Assembly: GCF_030445035.2 (NCBI RefSeq)
Contig: NC_080680.1
Location: forward strand, 94,741,157-94,805,156
DNA from: Dasypus novemcinctus
Lineage: Eukaryota > Chordata > Mammalia > Cingulata > Dasypodidae
Length of the DNA: 64,000 nt
Direction: 5' to 3'
Part shown: piece by piece, positions 1 to 9,615 of the stretch
Layout: every line of letters begins with the position of its first letter
Numbering within the stretch: the stretch's first letter is position 1
The notes under the pieces: model-generated
What the model was told of the DNA's origin: nothing
Databases searched by the model: none
What the model saw: the letters and a program-made list of their open reading frames with translations, nothing else
Program-made: the position numbers and the translations under genes

Positions 1-50
1 ACCCAGGGCAGCTCCTTCCATCTGTATGTACTTGAGTGGGGACACTGTCT
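1..50. other. Short unassigned left edge
   Basis: I recognise no gene or repeat in these bases. They lie outside the A-rich tail of the first DAS SINE and do not read as the antisense L1 that resumes on the other side of that SINE. Confidence 0.4.
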
Positions 51-360
51 ATTTTTATTTTTATTTTTTTAAATACTGCCAACTCCCCCCTCTCCCCGAT
101 GGCTCCCTTATCTGTCTGCTCACTGTCTGCTTGCTGTGTCTGCTCATCTTCTCTAAGAGGCACCGGTGACTGATCACGGGCGGGAGGCAAGTGTCCAACC
201 AACTGAGTCACATCACTCCCTGCTGGTTGCGTTGTTTGCTGGTTGTGGCATCTGCACATTGCAGCATCTGCTCCTCTTCTTTAGGAGGCACTGGGAACTG
301 AACCCGGGACCTCCTATGTGGAAGGCAGGTACCCAACTGCTTGAGCCAAATCTGCTCCCC
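51..360 (-). mobile_element. DAS-type tRNA-derived SINE
   Basis: The right end, read on the minus strand, is the tRNA-like head: 'ggctcaagcagttgggtacc' and 'cgggttcagttcccagtgcc' supply the A-box and B-box-like segments. The left end is a T/A-rich tract that is the A-tail in sense. The body has the CAGACACA-like repeats seen as 'tgtctgctcactgtctgct' on the plus strand. The flanks 'actgtctattttta' (about 44) and 'actgtgtcttttta' (about 361) may be the target-site duplication. It interrupts the antisense L1 of this region. Confidence 0.8.
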
Positions 361-423
361 AACTGTGTCTTTTTAATAGTGGCCATTCTTATAGGTGTGA
401 AATAATATCTTATTGCAGCAGTC

Positions 424-898
424 TGATATTGTTTATGAATCCCAAAAAAAGATATTGGATTATGTTTGTAAATTGGTCTGTCTGAAGTTTCACTTTTACT
501 TAAATTATGATTAGGGCTTTGATTGGGCCATGTCAGTAGGGTGTTGAGTCCCCACCCTTTGGTGGGGACAGATAAAAGCTATGGCACAGATACAAGGTAT
601 GGCAAAAGACAGAGTTGGGAGTTTTGACCTGGAGCCCAGGAAGTAAGCACACAAAGGAGCATAGCAGCTGAGCCCAGAGAGAAACAAGCCCTGGGAAGAG
701 AGGAACCCAGGAAGCCTGAGCCCTGTCAGATGTTGGCAGCCATCTTGTTCCAACACATGGCAATAGACTTTGGTGAGGTAGGTAACTTGCTCTTTATGGC
801 CTAGTAACTGTAAGCTTTTACCCCCAAATAAATACCCTTTATAAAAGCCAACTGATTTCTGGTACCTTGCATCAATTCCCCTTTGGCTGACTAATACA
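424..898 (+). mobile_element. MaLR-like solo LTR inside L1#1
   Basis: A roughly 475 bp unit begins TGATATTG and ends CTAATACA, so it has TG...CA ends with the TGATAT start usual for MaLR LTRs. An AATAAATA polyadenylation-type signal lies at about 828. It splits an antisense L1 sentence ('aatatcttattgcag' / 'ctcattgtag'). The same family occurs reversed at 47096-49353, where 'tgtattaggctgccaaaggg' is its 3' end. I could not define a clean 5 bp target duplication here. Confidence 0.6.
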
Positions 899-1788
899 CT
901 CATTGTAGTTTTCATTTGCATTTCCTTAATTGCTAATGATGTTGAACATTTTTTCATGTGGTTTTTCACCATTTGTATTTCTTCTTTGGACAAATGCCTA
1001 TTCAAGTCTTTTGCCCATTTTAAAATCAGGTAATTTGTCTTTTTACTGTTGAGTTGTAGCAACTCCTTATATATCATGGCTATTAAACCCTTATTGGATA
1101 TGTGATTTCCAAATATTTTCTCCCATTTAGTCAGCTACCTTTTCAACCTTTTGACAAAGACCTTTGAGGTACAAAAGTGTTTAATTTTGATGAAATCCCC
1201 TTTATCTATTTTTTCTTTTATAGCATGTGTGTTGGGTGTAAGGTCCAAGAAACCACCACCTACCACAAGATCTTTAAGATGTTTCCCTACATTTTCTTCT
1301 AGTAGTTTTATGGTCCTGACTTTTACATTTAGGTCTTTGATCATTTTGAGTTGATTCATATATAGGGAATGAGATAGGAGTTATGGTTATGAATATTTAA
1401 TTCTCCCAGCACCATTTGTTGAAGAGACTCTTCTGTTCCATTACAATGGTTTTGGTAGGTTTATTGAAAACCAGTTGGCTGTAGAGGTGAGAGTTTATTT
1501 CTGGTCTCTAAGTTCTATTCCACTGATCGATGTGCTTATATTTATGACAGTACCATGCAGTTTTGAGCACTGTAGCTTTACAATATGTTTCAAATTCAGG
1601 TAGTGAAATTCCTCCTACATTGCTTTTCTTTTTTTAGAATGCTTTTGGCTATCCAAATGCACTTTTCCTTCCAAATGAAATTGATAATTGCCTTTTCTAT
1701 TTCTGTAAAGTAGGCTGTTGGAATTTTGATTGGTATTGCATTGAATCTATGAACCAGTTTGGTTAGGAATGACATCCTAATGATATTC
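899..1788 (-). pseudogene. L1#1 ORF2 C-terminal part
   Basis: The minus-strand reading gives the C-terminal half of an L1 ORF2 protein, including a 74-residue open stretch at 1135-1359 with the usual KHLKDLVVGGG-type sequence. Several stops and frameshifts are present. The reading stops at 1788 at the provirus and resumes at 9616. Confidence 0.8.
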
Positions 1789-2135
1789 TGTCAATGGCGG
1801 CTCATGAAGAAATGAAAAAATCATGCAGACCAGGGTTCAGGGGATCAGAGCAAATGCTACTGACAAGTTTATTGTACAAAGTCATAGTATCTGTACAATC
1901 CCAAACAATGCTCTTTAAACTAAAAAGACCCTTGCAAAGCTATAATTAAAAACTTGGCAAACACTATGCACACTGACCTTAACATGTACCCATACAATGA
2001 GGAATAAGAAGCCACCATCTCCTTTCACTGACTTCTTTCTGAGCCATTTATTTCCATGCTGAACTGCACACATTTTTATTTAAAGCAGTCATGTCAAGTA
2101 TCCCAGCATGCTTGATGCTGGTCAATACTCCAACA
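1789..2135 (-). repeat. Provirus 3' LTR
   Basis: This 347 bp LTR has TG...CA ends and matches the right LTR at all but about 22 positions by eye. A minus-strand AATAAA lies at 1868-1873. The sense-strand upstream neighbour is the polypurine tract. Confidence 0.9.
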
Positions 2136-2152
2136 TGTCCCCTTTTTATTTT
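2136..2152 (-). promoter_or_regulatory. Polypurine tract of the provirus
   Basis: Minus-strand sense reads 'aaaataaaaaggggaca' immediately before the 3' LTR TG. The position and purine content are those of the plus-strand primer of retroviral reverse transcription. Confidence 0.75.
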
Positions 2153-2279
2153 ATAGCAAGGTAACTGTCCTGTCTTAGGTTGTCTTCCTCTGAAGATCTT
2201 ACCCGTCTTTGATTACCAGTTAAGCACCTGCTATGGGGGGTGGTTATTGTCTTAATATGGCTCGAGAGGCAGAATGTCA

Positions 2280-3130
2280 TTCCATATGATGTTTTGCCAC
2301 CAATCAAGATTTCCATACTATTAGTATCACTAAGAATAGTAAACAGTACATGATAAGGTCATGAAATGTAGGAATCCATTGTTTCCACCAAGAGACAGGA
2401 TTTAATGATTTTAATTCTTTAATCATTTCATTCCACATATCTGATGTTTCTATCTTTAAATTTGATTGAGACATTAATATAGCTTTGTTGCAATGCCTGA
2501 ATTTGCTGAGTTATATTAGAATGTTGATAGCCTAACAAATGTTTTCTAATACTATTCCATTCCTCTGAATCATTCCATTTTAAAGGAGTAACACAAAAAG
2601 AACTTTGATTATAATCACATTTAAAAAAAAAGATTTATTTAATTTATTTATTTCTCTCCCCTCCACACTCCACCCCAGTTGTCTGTTCTTTGTGTCCATT
2701 TGCTGTGTTTTCTTCTGCGTCCGCTTCTATTGTATTGTTGTCAGTGGCACTAGGAAACTGTGTCTATCCTTGTTGCGTCATCTTGTTGCATCAGCTCTCT
2801 GTGTGTGTGGCTGCCACTCCTGGGCAGCCTGCACTTTCTTTCACACTGGGTGGCTCTCCTTATGGGGCACATTCCTTGTGCATGGGGCTCCCCTACTTGG
2901 GGGACACCCCTGTGTGGCACAGCACTCCTTGTGCCCATCTGTACTGCATGTGGGCCAGCTCCACATGGGTCAAGGATGCCCTGGGTTTGAACCATGGACC
3001 TCCTATGTGGTAAGTGGACACCCTATCCATTGGGCCAAGTCCGCTTCCCTATAATCACATTTTAAAGCTAATTGCATTTGCATATTATATACTGTACCCC
3101 CAATATGTGTTACAATGTTTTCCAGATCAT
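2280..3130 (-). pseudogene. Provirus env, transmembrane subunit remnant
   Basis: In minus-strand frames around the SINE insertion one reads an ectodomain with a CDYN...C-type cysteine stretch, a heptad-like helix, then a tryptophan-rich membrane-proximal segment and a hydrophobic anchor ending in VILIVW at about 2300-2400. This is the arrangement of betaretroviral TM subunits. Frameshifts and stops interrupt it, and the SINE at 2626-3050 splits it. The furin-type cleavage site and fusion peptide expected upstream are not seen. Relationship to ERV class II env is by resemblance and order, not by alignment. Confidence 0.7.
2626..3050 (-). mobile_element. DAS-III-type SINE inside provirus env
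   Basis: The minus-strand head starts near 3050 with 'gcggacttggcccaatgg', followed by a B-box 'ggttcaaa'. The tail is the T/A-rich 'agatttatttaatttattta' at the left. The target duplication 'ataatcacatttaaa' occurs at 2611-2625 and again, with one extra T, at 3051-3066. It is younger than the provirus. Confidence 0.92.
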
Positions 3131-3440
3131 TAACATGGTTGCATAATTCGCAACACTCTTTCCCTGGTGTCACTATGCCAGGAGGTATCTAAACATACAG
3201 GAAACATAACAAAAGTGGGCTGTTGAACTATTAAAAGATCATCATTCCTATTGGCAGTAGTAATACAGTTAGTTAAATTACAATGCAAACAATGTTCATA
3301 AAAATATCCTTCCACATTTGTAATGTTAACAGTTTCTGCTACAATAGCATAAGGAGATGGCACACAGGCCCAAGTCCATAGGCAGACATAAGCTACAAAT
3401 TCACAGTTCCAGGATTTGTAAAGTTAATATGATGCGTAGT
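3131..3440 (-). pseudogene. Provirus env, surface subunit C-terminal remnant
   Basis: An open stretch of about 75 residues, extendable upstream to about 3420, carries the CVPSPY start, paired cysteines and potential N-glycosylation sites (NIT, NLT). It resembles the C-terminal part of class II surface subunits. The rest of the surface subunit upstream is absent, since integrase begins only about 200 bp away. It ends in a stop at about 3130 and passes out of frame into the transmembrane part. Confidence 0.65.
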
Positions 3441-3599
3441 AGCCACCAATAGCCAAAGGTCTTGTTGGAGTACACTTTCTGGGTTGGTGAAAACATTGCT
3501 GACAAAACCTCCGGAGGACTTAAGATGGACATGCAGATGCTTAACACAATGTGCCAGGTATACAGTACCTTACGGAGTCCAGTGATGTTATGAACATAA

Positions 3600-3930
3600 C
3601 CACATTGCCATTAAGAGTGAATAACGCAACCATCATGTGGTGCTATGGGCTTGTTAGCTTTTCTCATGCTTCTTCCCCTTTTTGTTTTATTTAGCAAAGT
3701 TTTAAGAGTGTTATTGGCAAGTTTAATGACAGCCTGTCCTTGGGGATTGTATGGAATGCCAGTTATATGCAGAAAATAGTAGCTGTTTTGTTATAAAAGT
3801 TCCGATACAGTGTCTGTAGCAGTGAAAGCATACCTCGTCCCTCCCAAGAGCAGGAGGGATCCTATGTCACAGTCCTTGGAGTGAGCATAAAGGACACTCA
3901 CGGGTGATGTTCATGAGCTGGTGGAGCCAC
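3600..3930 (-). pseudogene. Provirus integrase core remnant
   Basis: Minus-strand reading of 3640-3770 gives ITGIPYNPQGQAVIKLAN, the conserved segment around the third catalytic acidic residue of retroviral integrases. The position normally held by Glu is Lys here. Just upstream, in a shifted frame, TATDTVSE (about 3800-3830) matches the segment around the second catalytic Asp. Further upstream only a cysteine pair (CPLC) resembles the zinc-binding end. Stops and frameshifts make it non-functional. Confidence 0.7.
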
Positions 3931-4908
3931 TCAGCTTCTTTTCAGGTTTCAGTGGTATGGCTCCGGATTTTCATGAAGGCATCTGCCTCAACAGTTCTGA
4001 AAGGGGTGTTAGAGGAGCGGGCAGGGACATAACAGACAGTTACCTGTTACTACTAGCAGCTATCCCAGATATTTTTTCCATAGATCTGAGGGTGATTTAC
4101 AACAGTCCATCATTTCTGTCTTGCTTTTAGTATATTTACAATCCACCCCTGGATAGGATAGGCAGTCTTCAGAGTGACCAGACACTACTGGGTTAAATCT
4201 TTTACTTTCAGCAGGACCTCCTATGCTGCACACAATTGCTTTTTTGTATTGTACTTTTGGCCTCTTTCCAGAATTGTGATTAAAAACCAAGGGGTACTTG
4301 TTTAGAATTTTGCCTTTGCCACAAACCCCACCCAAAGCCAATATTGGTGCTGGTCACATCCAATTCACAGGCTAAGTTAAGGTCCACTTTTCCCTCCCTT
4401 TTATTATTATTTAAAGCAGCTTGCTGGAGGTTTTCTTACTCCCATAAGGACTTGTCCAAATTACTATATACAATGGTTTTAATATTGAGCTAAATGAGGG
4501 ATGAAAGAGTTTTAGTATTTTAACAATATTACAAACTCTATTAACATGAGAAAACATTGTACTTTATTAATTACGACAGTATAGTTTGTTTTACTCAACC
4601 AAACAATATTTAAGAATTTGATAGAGCAGTAGGGACCTTGTAGCCTGTTCTAACTGTTTGCCTATTTTAGGCTTTTAAGATAGATACTATTATTTCTGAT
4701 GTTTCTTTTAATTTTTGGACAGAGGATTACTGGTTAACATAGTGTTATTGGTTTCAGTCACAGATTTTTCCTATACCGCCAGATTTTTTTTATCACCACA
4801 CCAGGACAGATGGTTGGGCTATGCATATAGCCTCGGGGAAGGACTGCAAAAGTCCATTGTTGGGTTTTCCACAAATAGGGGAATGCAGGCTGGCTTGACT
4901 GTTTAAGA
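3931..4908 (-). other. Provirus interior without recognisable coding motif
   Basis: This belongs to the provirus by position. A 93-residue minus-strand open frame at 4060-4341 and several shorter ones show no protease, reverse transcriptase or RNase H motif that I can recognise. I assign no function. Confidence 0.5.
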
Positions 4909-5603
4909 AGGACTGACCATGTGATAGCCAGGCCCTGAGCCTCTACAGACTTGCAACTCCTATACTCTGGTTTATTGGACTTACGCCACTCAGCTAACAT
5001 GGAGGTGAAGAAGGTCAACCACCACATCAGGGAGCCAAGAGTGCCTACAACTGAAAGCAGAATTGCATCCAGCATCCATTTGGAATCTAAACCCCCTCTT
5101 GATATAGATGTGAAGTGGACACAACCATTCCAAGGTCCACAGGCTGGAGGAATAGAGTATGGATTAGAGTGAACTTACTGATATTCTATTCATGAACTAT
5201 TGTGATTAGTAATTGAAGAAAATGTGGCATTGGTGTGGAGAAAGTGGCCATGGTGGATGCTGGGGTTAGGGAGTGGGAGGAAGAGATGTGATGTGGAGGT
5301 GTTTTCGGAACTTGAAATTGTCCTGGGTGGTGCTGCAGGGACAGTAATCAGACATTGTATGTCCTCCCATGGCCCACTGGTTGGACTTTGGGAGAGTGTG
5401 GACTACAGAGTGGACCATTGACCATGCGGTGCAGTGGTGCTCAGATATGTATTCACCAAGTGCAATGAATGTCTCATGATGATGGAGGAGGTTGTTGTTA
5501 TGGGGGGAGGAGTTGGGTGAGGGGGGTGGGGAGTATATGGGGACCTCGTATTTTTTTAATGTAACATTAAAAAAATAAAGACAAAAAAAGAAAAAAAAAG
5601 AAA
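4909..5603 (+). mobile_element. 5'-truncated L1 3'-end copy inside the provirus
   Basis: The copy shares the 3'UTR text of L1#3 (54180-55600, read on the minus strand), for example 'gaagaaggtcaaccaccaca' and the terminal 'ggggacctcgtattttttta'. It ends in an A-rich tail 'aaaaaaagaaaaaaaaag'. The probable target duplication is 'aagaaggact' (about 4901) against 'aagaagatact' (about 5605), imperfect. Confidence 0.8.
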
Positions 5604-7800
5604 AAGAAGATACTAAAGAAAGTTTTAGCAAGTTTTAAAACAAAGTCAGAGTGACACAGTTGGATATTAATTTCTTGCAACAAACTAGCAGTATTTGGGA
5701 TTGCTGCATACTACAGTGCTGTTACTTTAATTGATGATAAGAGATTGTTTCTGTGACACACTTTTTATAATAATAAATTATTACTATAATTAACCATATT
5801 GTGCTTTTATTTAGTATTATACTGAAATATTGGTAAATTTATACATTCTTAACTATTCATATGAAACTTTTACTCATACACTTTAACAGAGGGTTAAAAA
5901 ATCCTTTTAATTTCATAACACTTTTAAACACCTTCCATTCAACTTATAACATATTAAATGAACTCAATTATTTTATTACTATAATATTTCTTTCAAGGTA
6001 AAAGAACAAATCTCTTGTAACCAATTTAAAATGAAAAGCTACTTTTCAGGATTTGATTTTGAGGAAGCAGGTTTAAACATGTTCCTTTAACACCGAGGAA
6101 ATGATAAGGGTAAAGCACAAAAAGCTATTTTGGTAAAACAGACTTTCTTTGTATACTGATTATTCAGGATAAAAATGTTTTAGAAACTTTTGCTAAAACA
6201 GACTAATGGCTTGAGAAACTTTGAGAAAGAACAAAATTTTAACTTTGCATTAATATACTACTTGATACTAAACCTTTTTAAAACTTTATAGATAGATTCA
6301 TCAAATCTTACTTAACTTTAACATTAAAAATTTCTTTTCCATGAACGTTTTGCACATTCTGTGTTTATTCAGGTTTAGTCCCATATTTTACATTTTCTTA
6401 ATAACCAATCATTTTATTTTAGGACAAAATTATTTTCTGTTTTCCTAATAATAAAAACATATTCTATACATCCCACATACATAAGTTATCAGGCAAACTT
6501 TTTACAACATATAATTACCATCAATACTAAACAAACTTGTTAAAATAATGAACTTTTCTTTACTTTAAATACTTAGTAGCATGGAATACAGAAACAGTCT
6601 TTTAGAAACAAGTTGGCAGGGGAGGCTGGCTGCTGACAAGTTTTCCTGTTATAAAATTACCTTTCATTATTATCAATTCAGGTTTTGTTTAATAATGACT
6701 GTTTGGAATTAGCCATTTAAATACCTTAATGTAAACAATACTTCCTTAAACTTCTTATAATTATTTATAACTATACAGACTGTAATTATATTATTTTGAG
6801 ACAAATTTTACCTTCACAGAACCCATTCCCTTACTTAGTTACCACAATACCTTCCACAACTTGCCACATGCATTTGAGTCCTATCTTGCATATGTTCATT
6901 TCCATTTTGAGTTTATGAAAATTAGTCATCCTATTTTAGTACAAAACACTCCTTTTTGAACAAACTTATTAAATTTCAGTCAGCATTCCCATACACCTTT
7001 TGCCTTTTTAAATATTCATTTAAATTTTACATTCTTTATTTTGTGAAGAAAAAGAAACTTTTAATTTAGGCAAGAGCTATTTTTTATGAAAAGACTCACA
7101 GTAATTTTGTTTATCGAGACTTACAATTTTTATCATTGTAGAGATCTTATTAACATTTAAACTTAAGTATTAATATAAGTGCTTATTTAATATTTGGCCA
7201 TTTGAATAGAGCTCTTTTAGAAATTTTTATTTATTAATTTATATTACCATCCAGAGGTATCAAAATATACACTGACATTGTACAACCAGACAAACACAAA
7301 ACACGTACAACACACCAATAGAAACATAAAGTTTACACTTTGACTCATAATTCTTACTCTCTTATGCTTTTGGTATAGCTGTTTTTAAGTTCCCCATCAT
7401 TTCACTTGTTAGATATTACTATTTTTAAGGTTTTTTCTGGAATTCATGTTGCCTTTAAGATGCAAGCTTGTGCTTGGAAACACTTTTGTTAGTTATTAGC
7501 AACCAGTTAAGATAACTTGAGCAGCATAAATGTCATTAAGCCTTTTATTAAGCAGTTTAGACAGACTGTTAACACAAATTTTTAAATTACTACTTTTTAA
7601 GACTACACTGAGACTTGAAGTTCAGGAGTAAACTATTGATTTAAAGCCAAAAATTCCTTTTAACACCTTGATAAAAAATTTTGTACTAATTTTATTATTT
7701 TGGTTAAATAGGCCCAATCAGAATTAGCATGGAAGCAAAACAGAATACTAATGTTGCAATGTTTTTCTCCTTTTCCAGTGGCTTAAGTCTATTAACCCCC
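5604..7800 (-). other. AT-rich non-coding core of the provirus
   Basis: About 2.2 kb of AT-rich DNA lies between the integrase half and the gag half of the provirus, where protease and reverse transcriptase should be. There is no open frame of 60 residues on either strand, no YxDD-like reverse transcriptase signature and no repeat I recognise. It is internal to both LTRs, so it was either carried by the retrovirus-like parent or inserted without an obvious poly(A) end. Confidence 0.6.
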
Positions 7801-8275
7801 ACTAGCCCACAGCTACATTATCATGTAGACAGCAGTGGGTTTGCAGAGTTGCTGCCGGAATAATATCCTTATTTTAGTTAACACTTTAACAGATAATTTT
7901 TTTACAAGCCTGATTTCACTAACAAGAGTTTTATTTAGCACTTTTGCCTGTACAGGATGTTGTACTTTCTTCAAAAGCTCATGGGCTCCAGTGCCCATAA
8001 GCATGTCTGAAGTAATAGTGATATTGTGAGCCTGACTACGTTTAGCCAGAGCACTGCATTCTTTAAACAAATTACTTTCCCTTAACAAATAGTAGCCTAT
8101 CAGGCAAACTTTAGCTAAAACCATCCAATCTTTGGGACAAAGAGGATTTTGACTTACTGATTCTATTAAGGAGAAGATGAATGGGGCAGTGAGCCCATAT
8201 GTGCTACAAGCAGATTTCAATTCTTTTAACAACTAAAAAGGAATGGGTTCAAGCAGACGTACATATTGGCCAGGA
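7801..8275 (-). pseudogene. Provirus gag, capsid N-terminal domain remnant
   Basis: A 139-residue minus-strand open frame (7813-8232) begins LKELKSACSTYG and continues with a D-W-x-x-L-A-K helix and a YYLL segment. This is the layout of the betaretroviral capsid N-terminal domain. Upstream in the same frame one reads NPGQYVRLLEPIPF followed by a TAG stop at about 8233. The capsid C-terminal domain and zinc-finger nucleocapsid are not recognisable; the frame ends and passes into the AT-rich core. Confidence 0.72.
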
Positions 8276-8950
8276 TTATTGAGATGAGAGTGCTCTATGA
8301 CAGGAAAAAGTAAATTCAGAAATATCCTCGCCCTCCACCTGGGCAGACTGGAGACTGGCTTGCAAAGGATATAGGACAGGACGGGACACAGCTACAGGAA
8401 ACACCAGGGAAGGAGAACCCATGTTAGGGGAAAGGCACTGTTGACTGACAGAGGGGGCTTTCTGCAACATTTTTTGACCCATTAAAGACAATTGTGACAG
8501 CTGCTGCTGGATAGCTATAGGGGAAGACTTGCAGTTGTCCGCCTCACCTTTCCTATCATTCTCTAGGTCTACCAGAGGAGAAGATTGTTGTAACAAAATC
8601 TCCTTACCCTGCATAGCACCTCTTTCACTTTCACAAACTGGGCCTAATGAATCATGAAAATCATGAGGATTATAACTTCCTAGAGGCCAAATTACAGAAT
8701 AACCAGGTGGAACCAAAGCAGGAGTTTCTCTAGAATTTTTTATTTCAGGTGCTGATGCCTACACAGGAAATGTACCATACTACTTCTTTCTTTTTGAAGG
8801 CAAAGGTGTTGAAGCCTGAGATTCATCAAAAGATGGGTCAGACTCAGAACTGGAGCTAGAACTAGAATCTGAATTGTCTGATGATGAATCAGAATTATGC
8901 AATGGCTTAAGAACAATAGACAAAGCACTAGATAATGTCCATATATTAAT
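8276..8950 (-). pseudogene. Provirus gag, region between matrix and capsid
   Basis: A 146-residue minus-strand open frame (8276-8716) is rich in Ser, Gln and Pro and ends near a FPVAVSRPVLYP segment, the type of sequence at the start of class II capsids. The frame then departs from the capsid frame, so a frameshift lies near 8260-8400. Upstream, 8740-8928 holds a serine/aspartate-rich region in another frame. Confidence 0.55.
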
Positions 8951-9180
8951 AGAAATAGGGTTATCTTCTCTGTAATGTAATTTTAATGGTTGTAAAACCT
9001 TCAGTCATTGAGGATAACTTAACAATTTTTCCTTCAGGTTGAAACCATGGATAGACCTTTTCTACTAATATAAATAATTTCTCAAGAGTAGACTCTTTGG
9101 ATATCCTGAGGCTTTCAATAAAGGCTTCAAAGTTGCTTGATATTCTTCCCATTTACTATGTGAATTCGCCATTACCCTGA
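8951..9180 (-). pseudogene. Provirus gag, matrix remnant
   Basis: A 63-residue open frame (8961-9152) contains the PWF-x-x-E-G motif of betaretroviral matrix proteins. A second ATG at 9172 in a different frame gives a more matrix-like N-terminus for the first 25 or so residues, which implies a frameshift inside matrix. Its second codon is Ala, not the Gly needed for myristoylation. Confidence 0.65.
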
Positions 9181-9248
9181 ATGTTCATTAAATCCTGAGA
9201 GAAACTCTTCTTTGTATGGTATATACTTACCAATCTCAGTTTTTTTGA

Positions 9249-9266
9249 GTCCCATGTTGGGCACCA
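9249..9266 (-). promoter_or_regulatory. Primer binding site, tRNA-Lys type
   Basis: Minus-strand sense reads TGGTGCCCAACATGGGAC, two bases after the 5' LTR end. It differs at about three positions from the complement of the 3' end of tRNA-Lys(CUU), the primer type of HERV-K-like elements. Confidence 0.8.
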
Positions 9267-9268
9267 CT

Positions 9269-9615
9269 TGTCAATGGTGCCTCATAAAGAAATGAAAAAA
9301 TCATGCAGACCAGGGTTCAGGGGAGCAGAACAAATGCTACTGACAAGTTTATTGTACAAAGTCATAGTATTTGTACAGTCCCAAACAATGCTCTTTAAAC
9401 TAAAAAGGCCCTTGCAAAGCTGTAATTAAAAACTTGGCAAACACTATGCACACTGACCTTAACATGTACCCATACAACAAGGAACAAGAAGCCATCGTCT
9501 CCTTTCACTGACTTCTTTCTGAGCCATTTATTTCCATGCCAAACTGCACACATTTCTATTTAAAGCAGTCATATCAAGTATTCCAGCATGCTTTATGCTG
9601 GCTAATACTCCAACA
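9269..9615 (-). repeat. Provirus 5' LTR
   Basis: This 347 bp LTR has TG...CA ends. AATAAA on the minus strand lies at 9348-9353. By eye about 22 of 347 positions differ from the other LTR, nearly all transitions. Confidence 0.9.

Larger units (their letters stand above)
1789..9615 (-). mobile_element. Endogenous class II (betaretrovirus-like) provirus, defective
   Basis: Two 347 bp direct LTRs (1789-2135 and 9269-9615) are flanked by the 6 bp target duplication 'atattc' (1783-1788 and 9616-9621). In the minus-strand sense the order is 5'LTR, tRNA-Lys-type primer binding site, gag remnants, a long AT-rich non-coding stretch, an integrase remnant, an env remnant, polypurine tract and 3'LTR. 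A 6 bp duplication, Lys-type PBS and HERV-K/MMTV-like env and capsid resemblance all point to ERV class II. No protease, dUTPase or reverse transcriptase is recognisable. A DAS SINE (2626-3050) and an L1 3' tail (about 4909-5603) inserted later. Every reading frame is interrupted, so the copy cannot encode functional proteins. Confidence 0.88.

Noticed and set aside
511-1077. Minus-strand 188-residue open frame
   Set aside because: It crosses the junction of an LTR and antisense L1, so it cannot be a conserved gene.
2605-3054. Plus-strand 149-residue open frame
   Set aside because: It runs through an antisense DAS SINE. The same kind of frame appears in the SINEs at 14827, 20241 and 11102.
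5604-7800. Idea that the AT-rich provirus core is a separate host insertion such as a LINE
   Set aside because: No target duplication, poly(A) end or LINE text is seen. Kept as an open question rather than called as an insertion.
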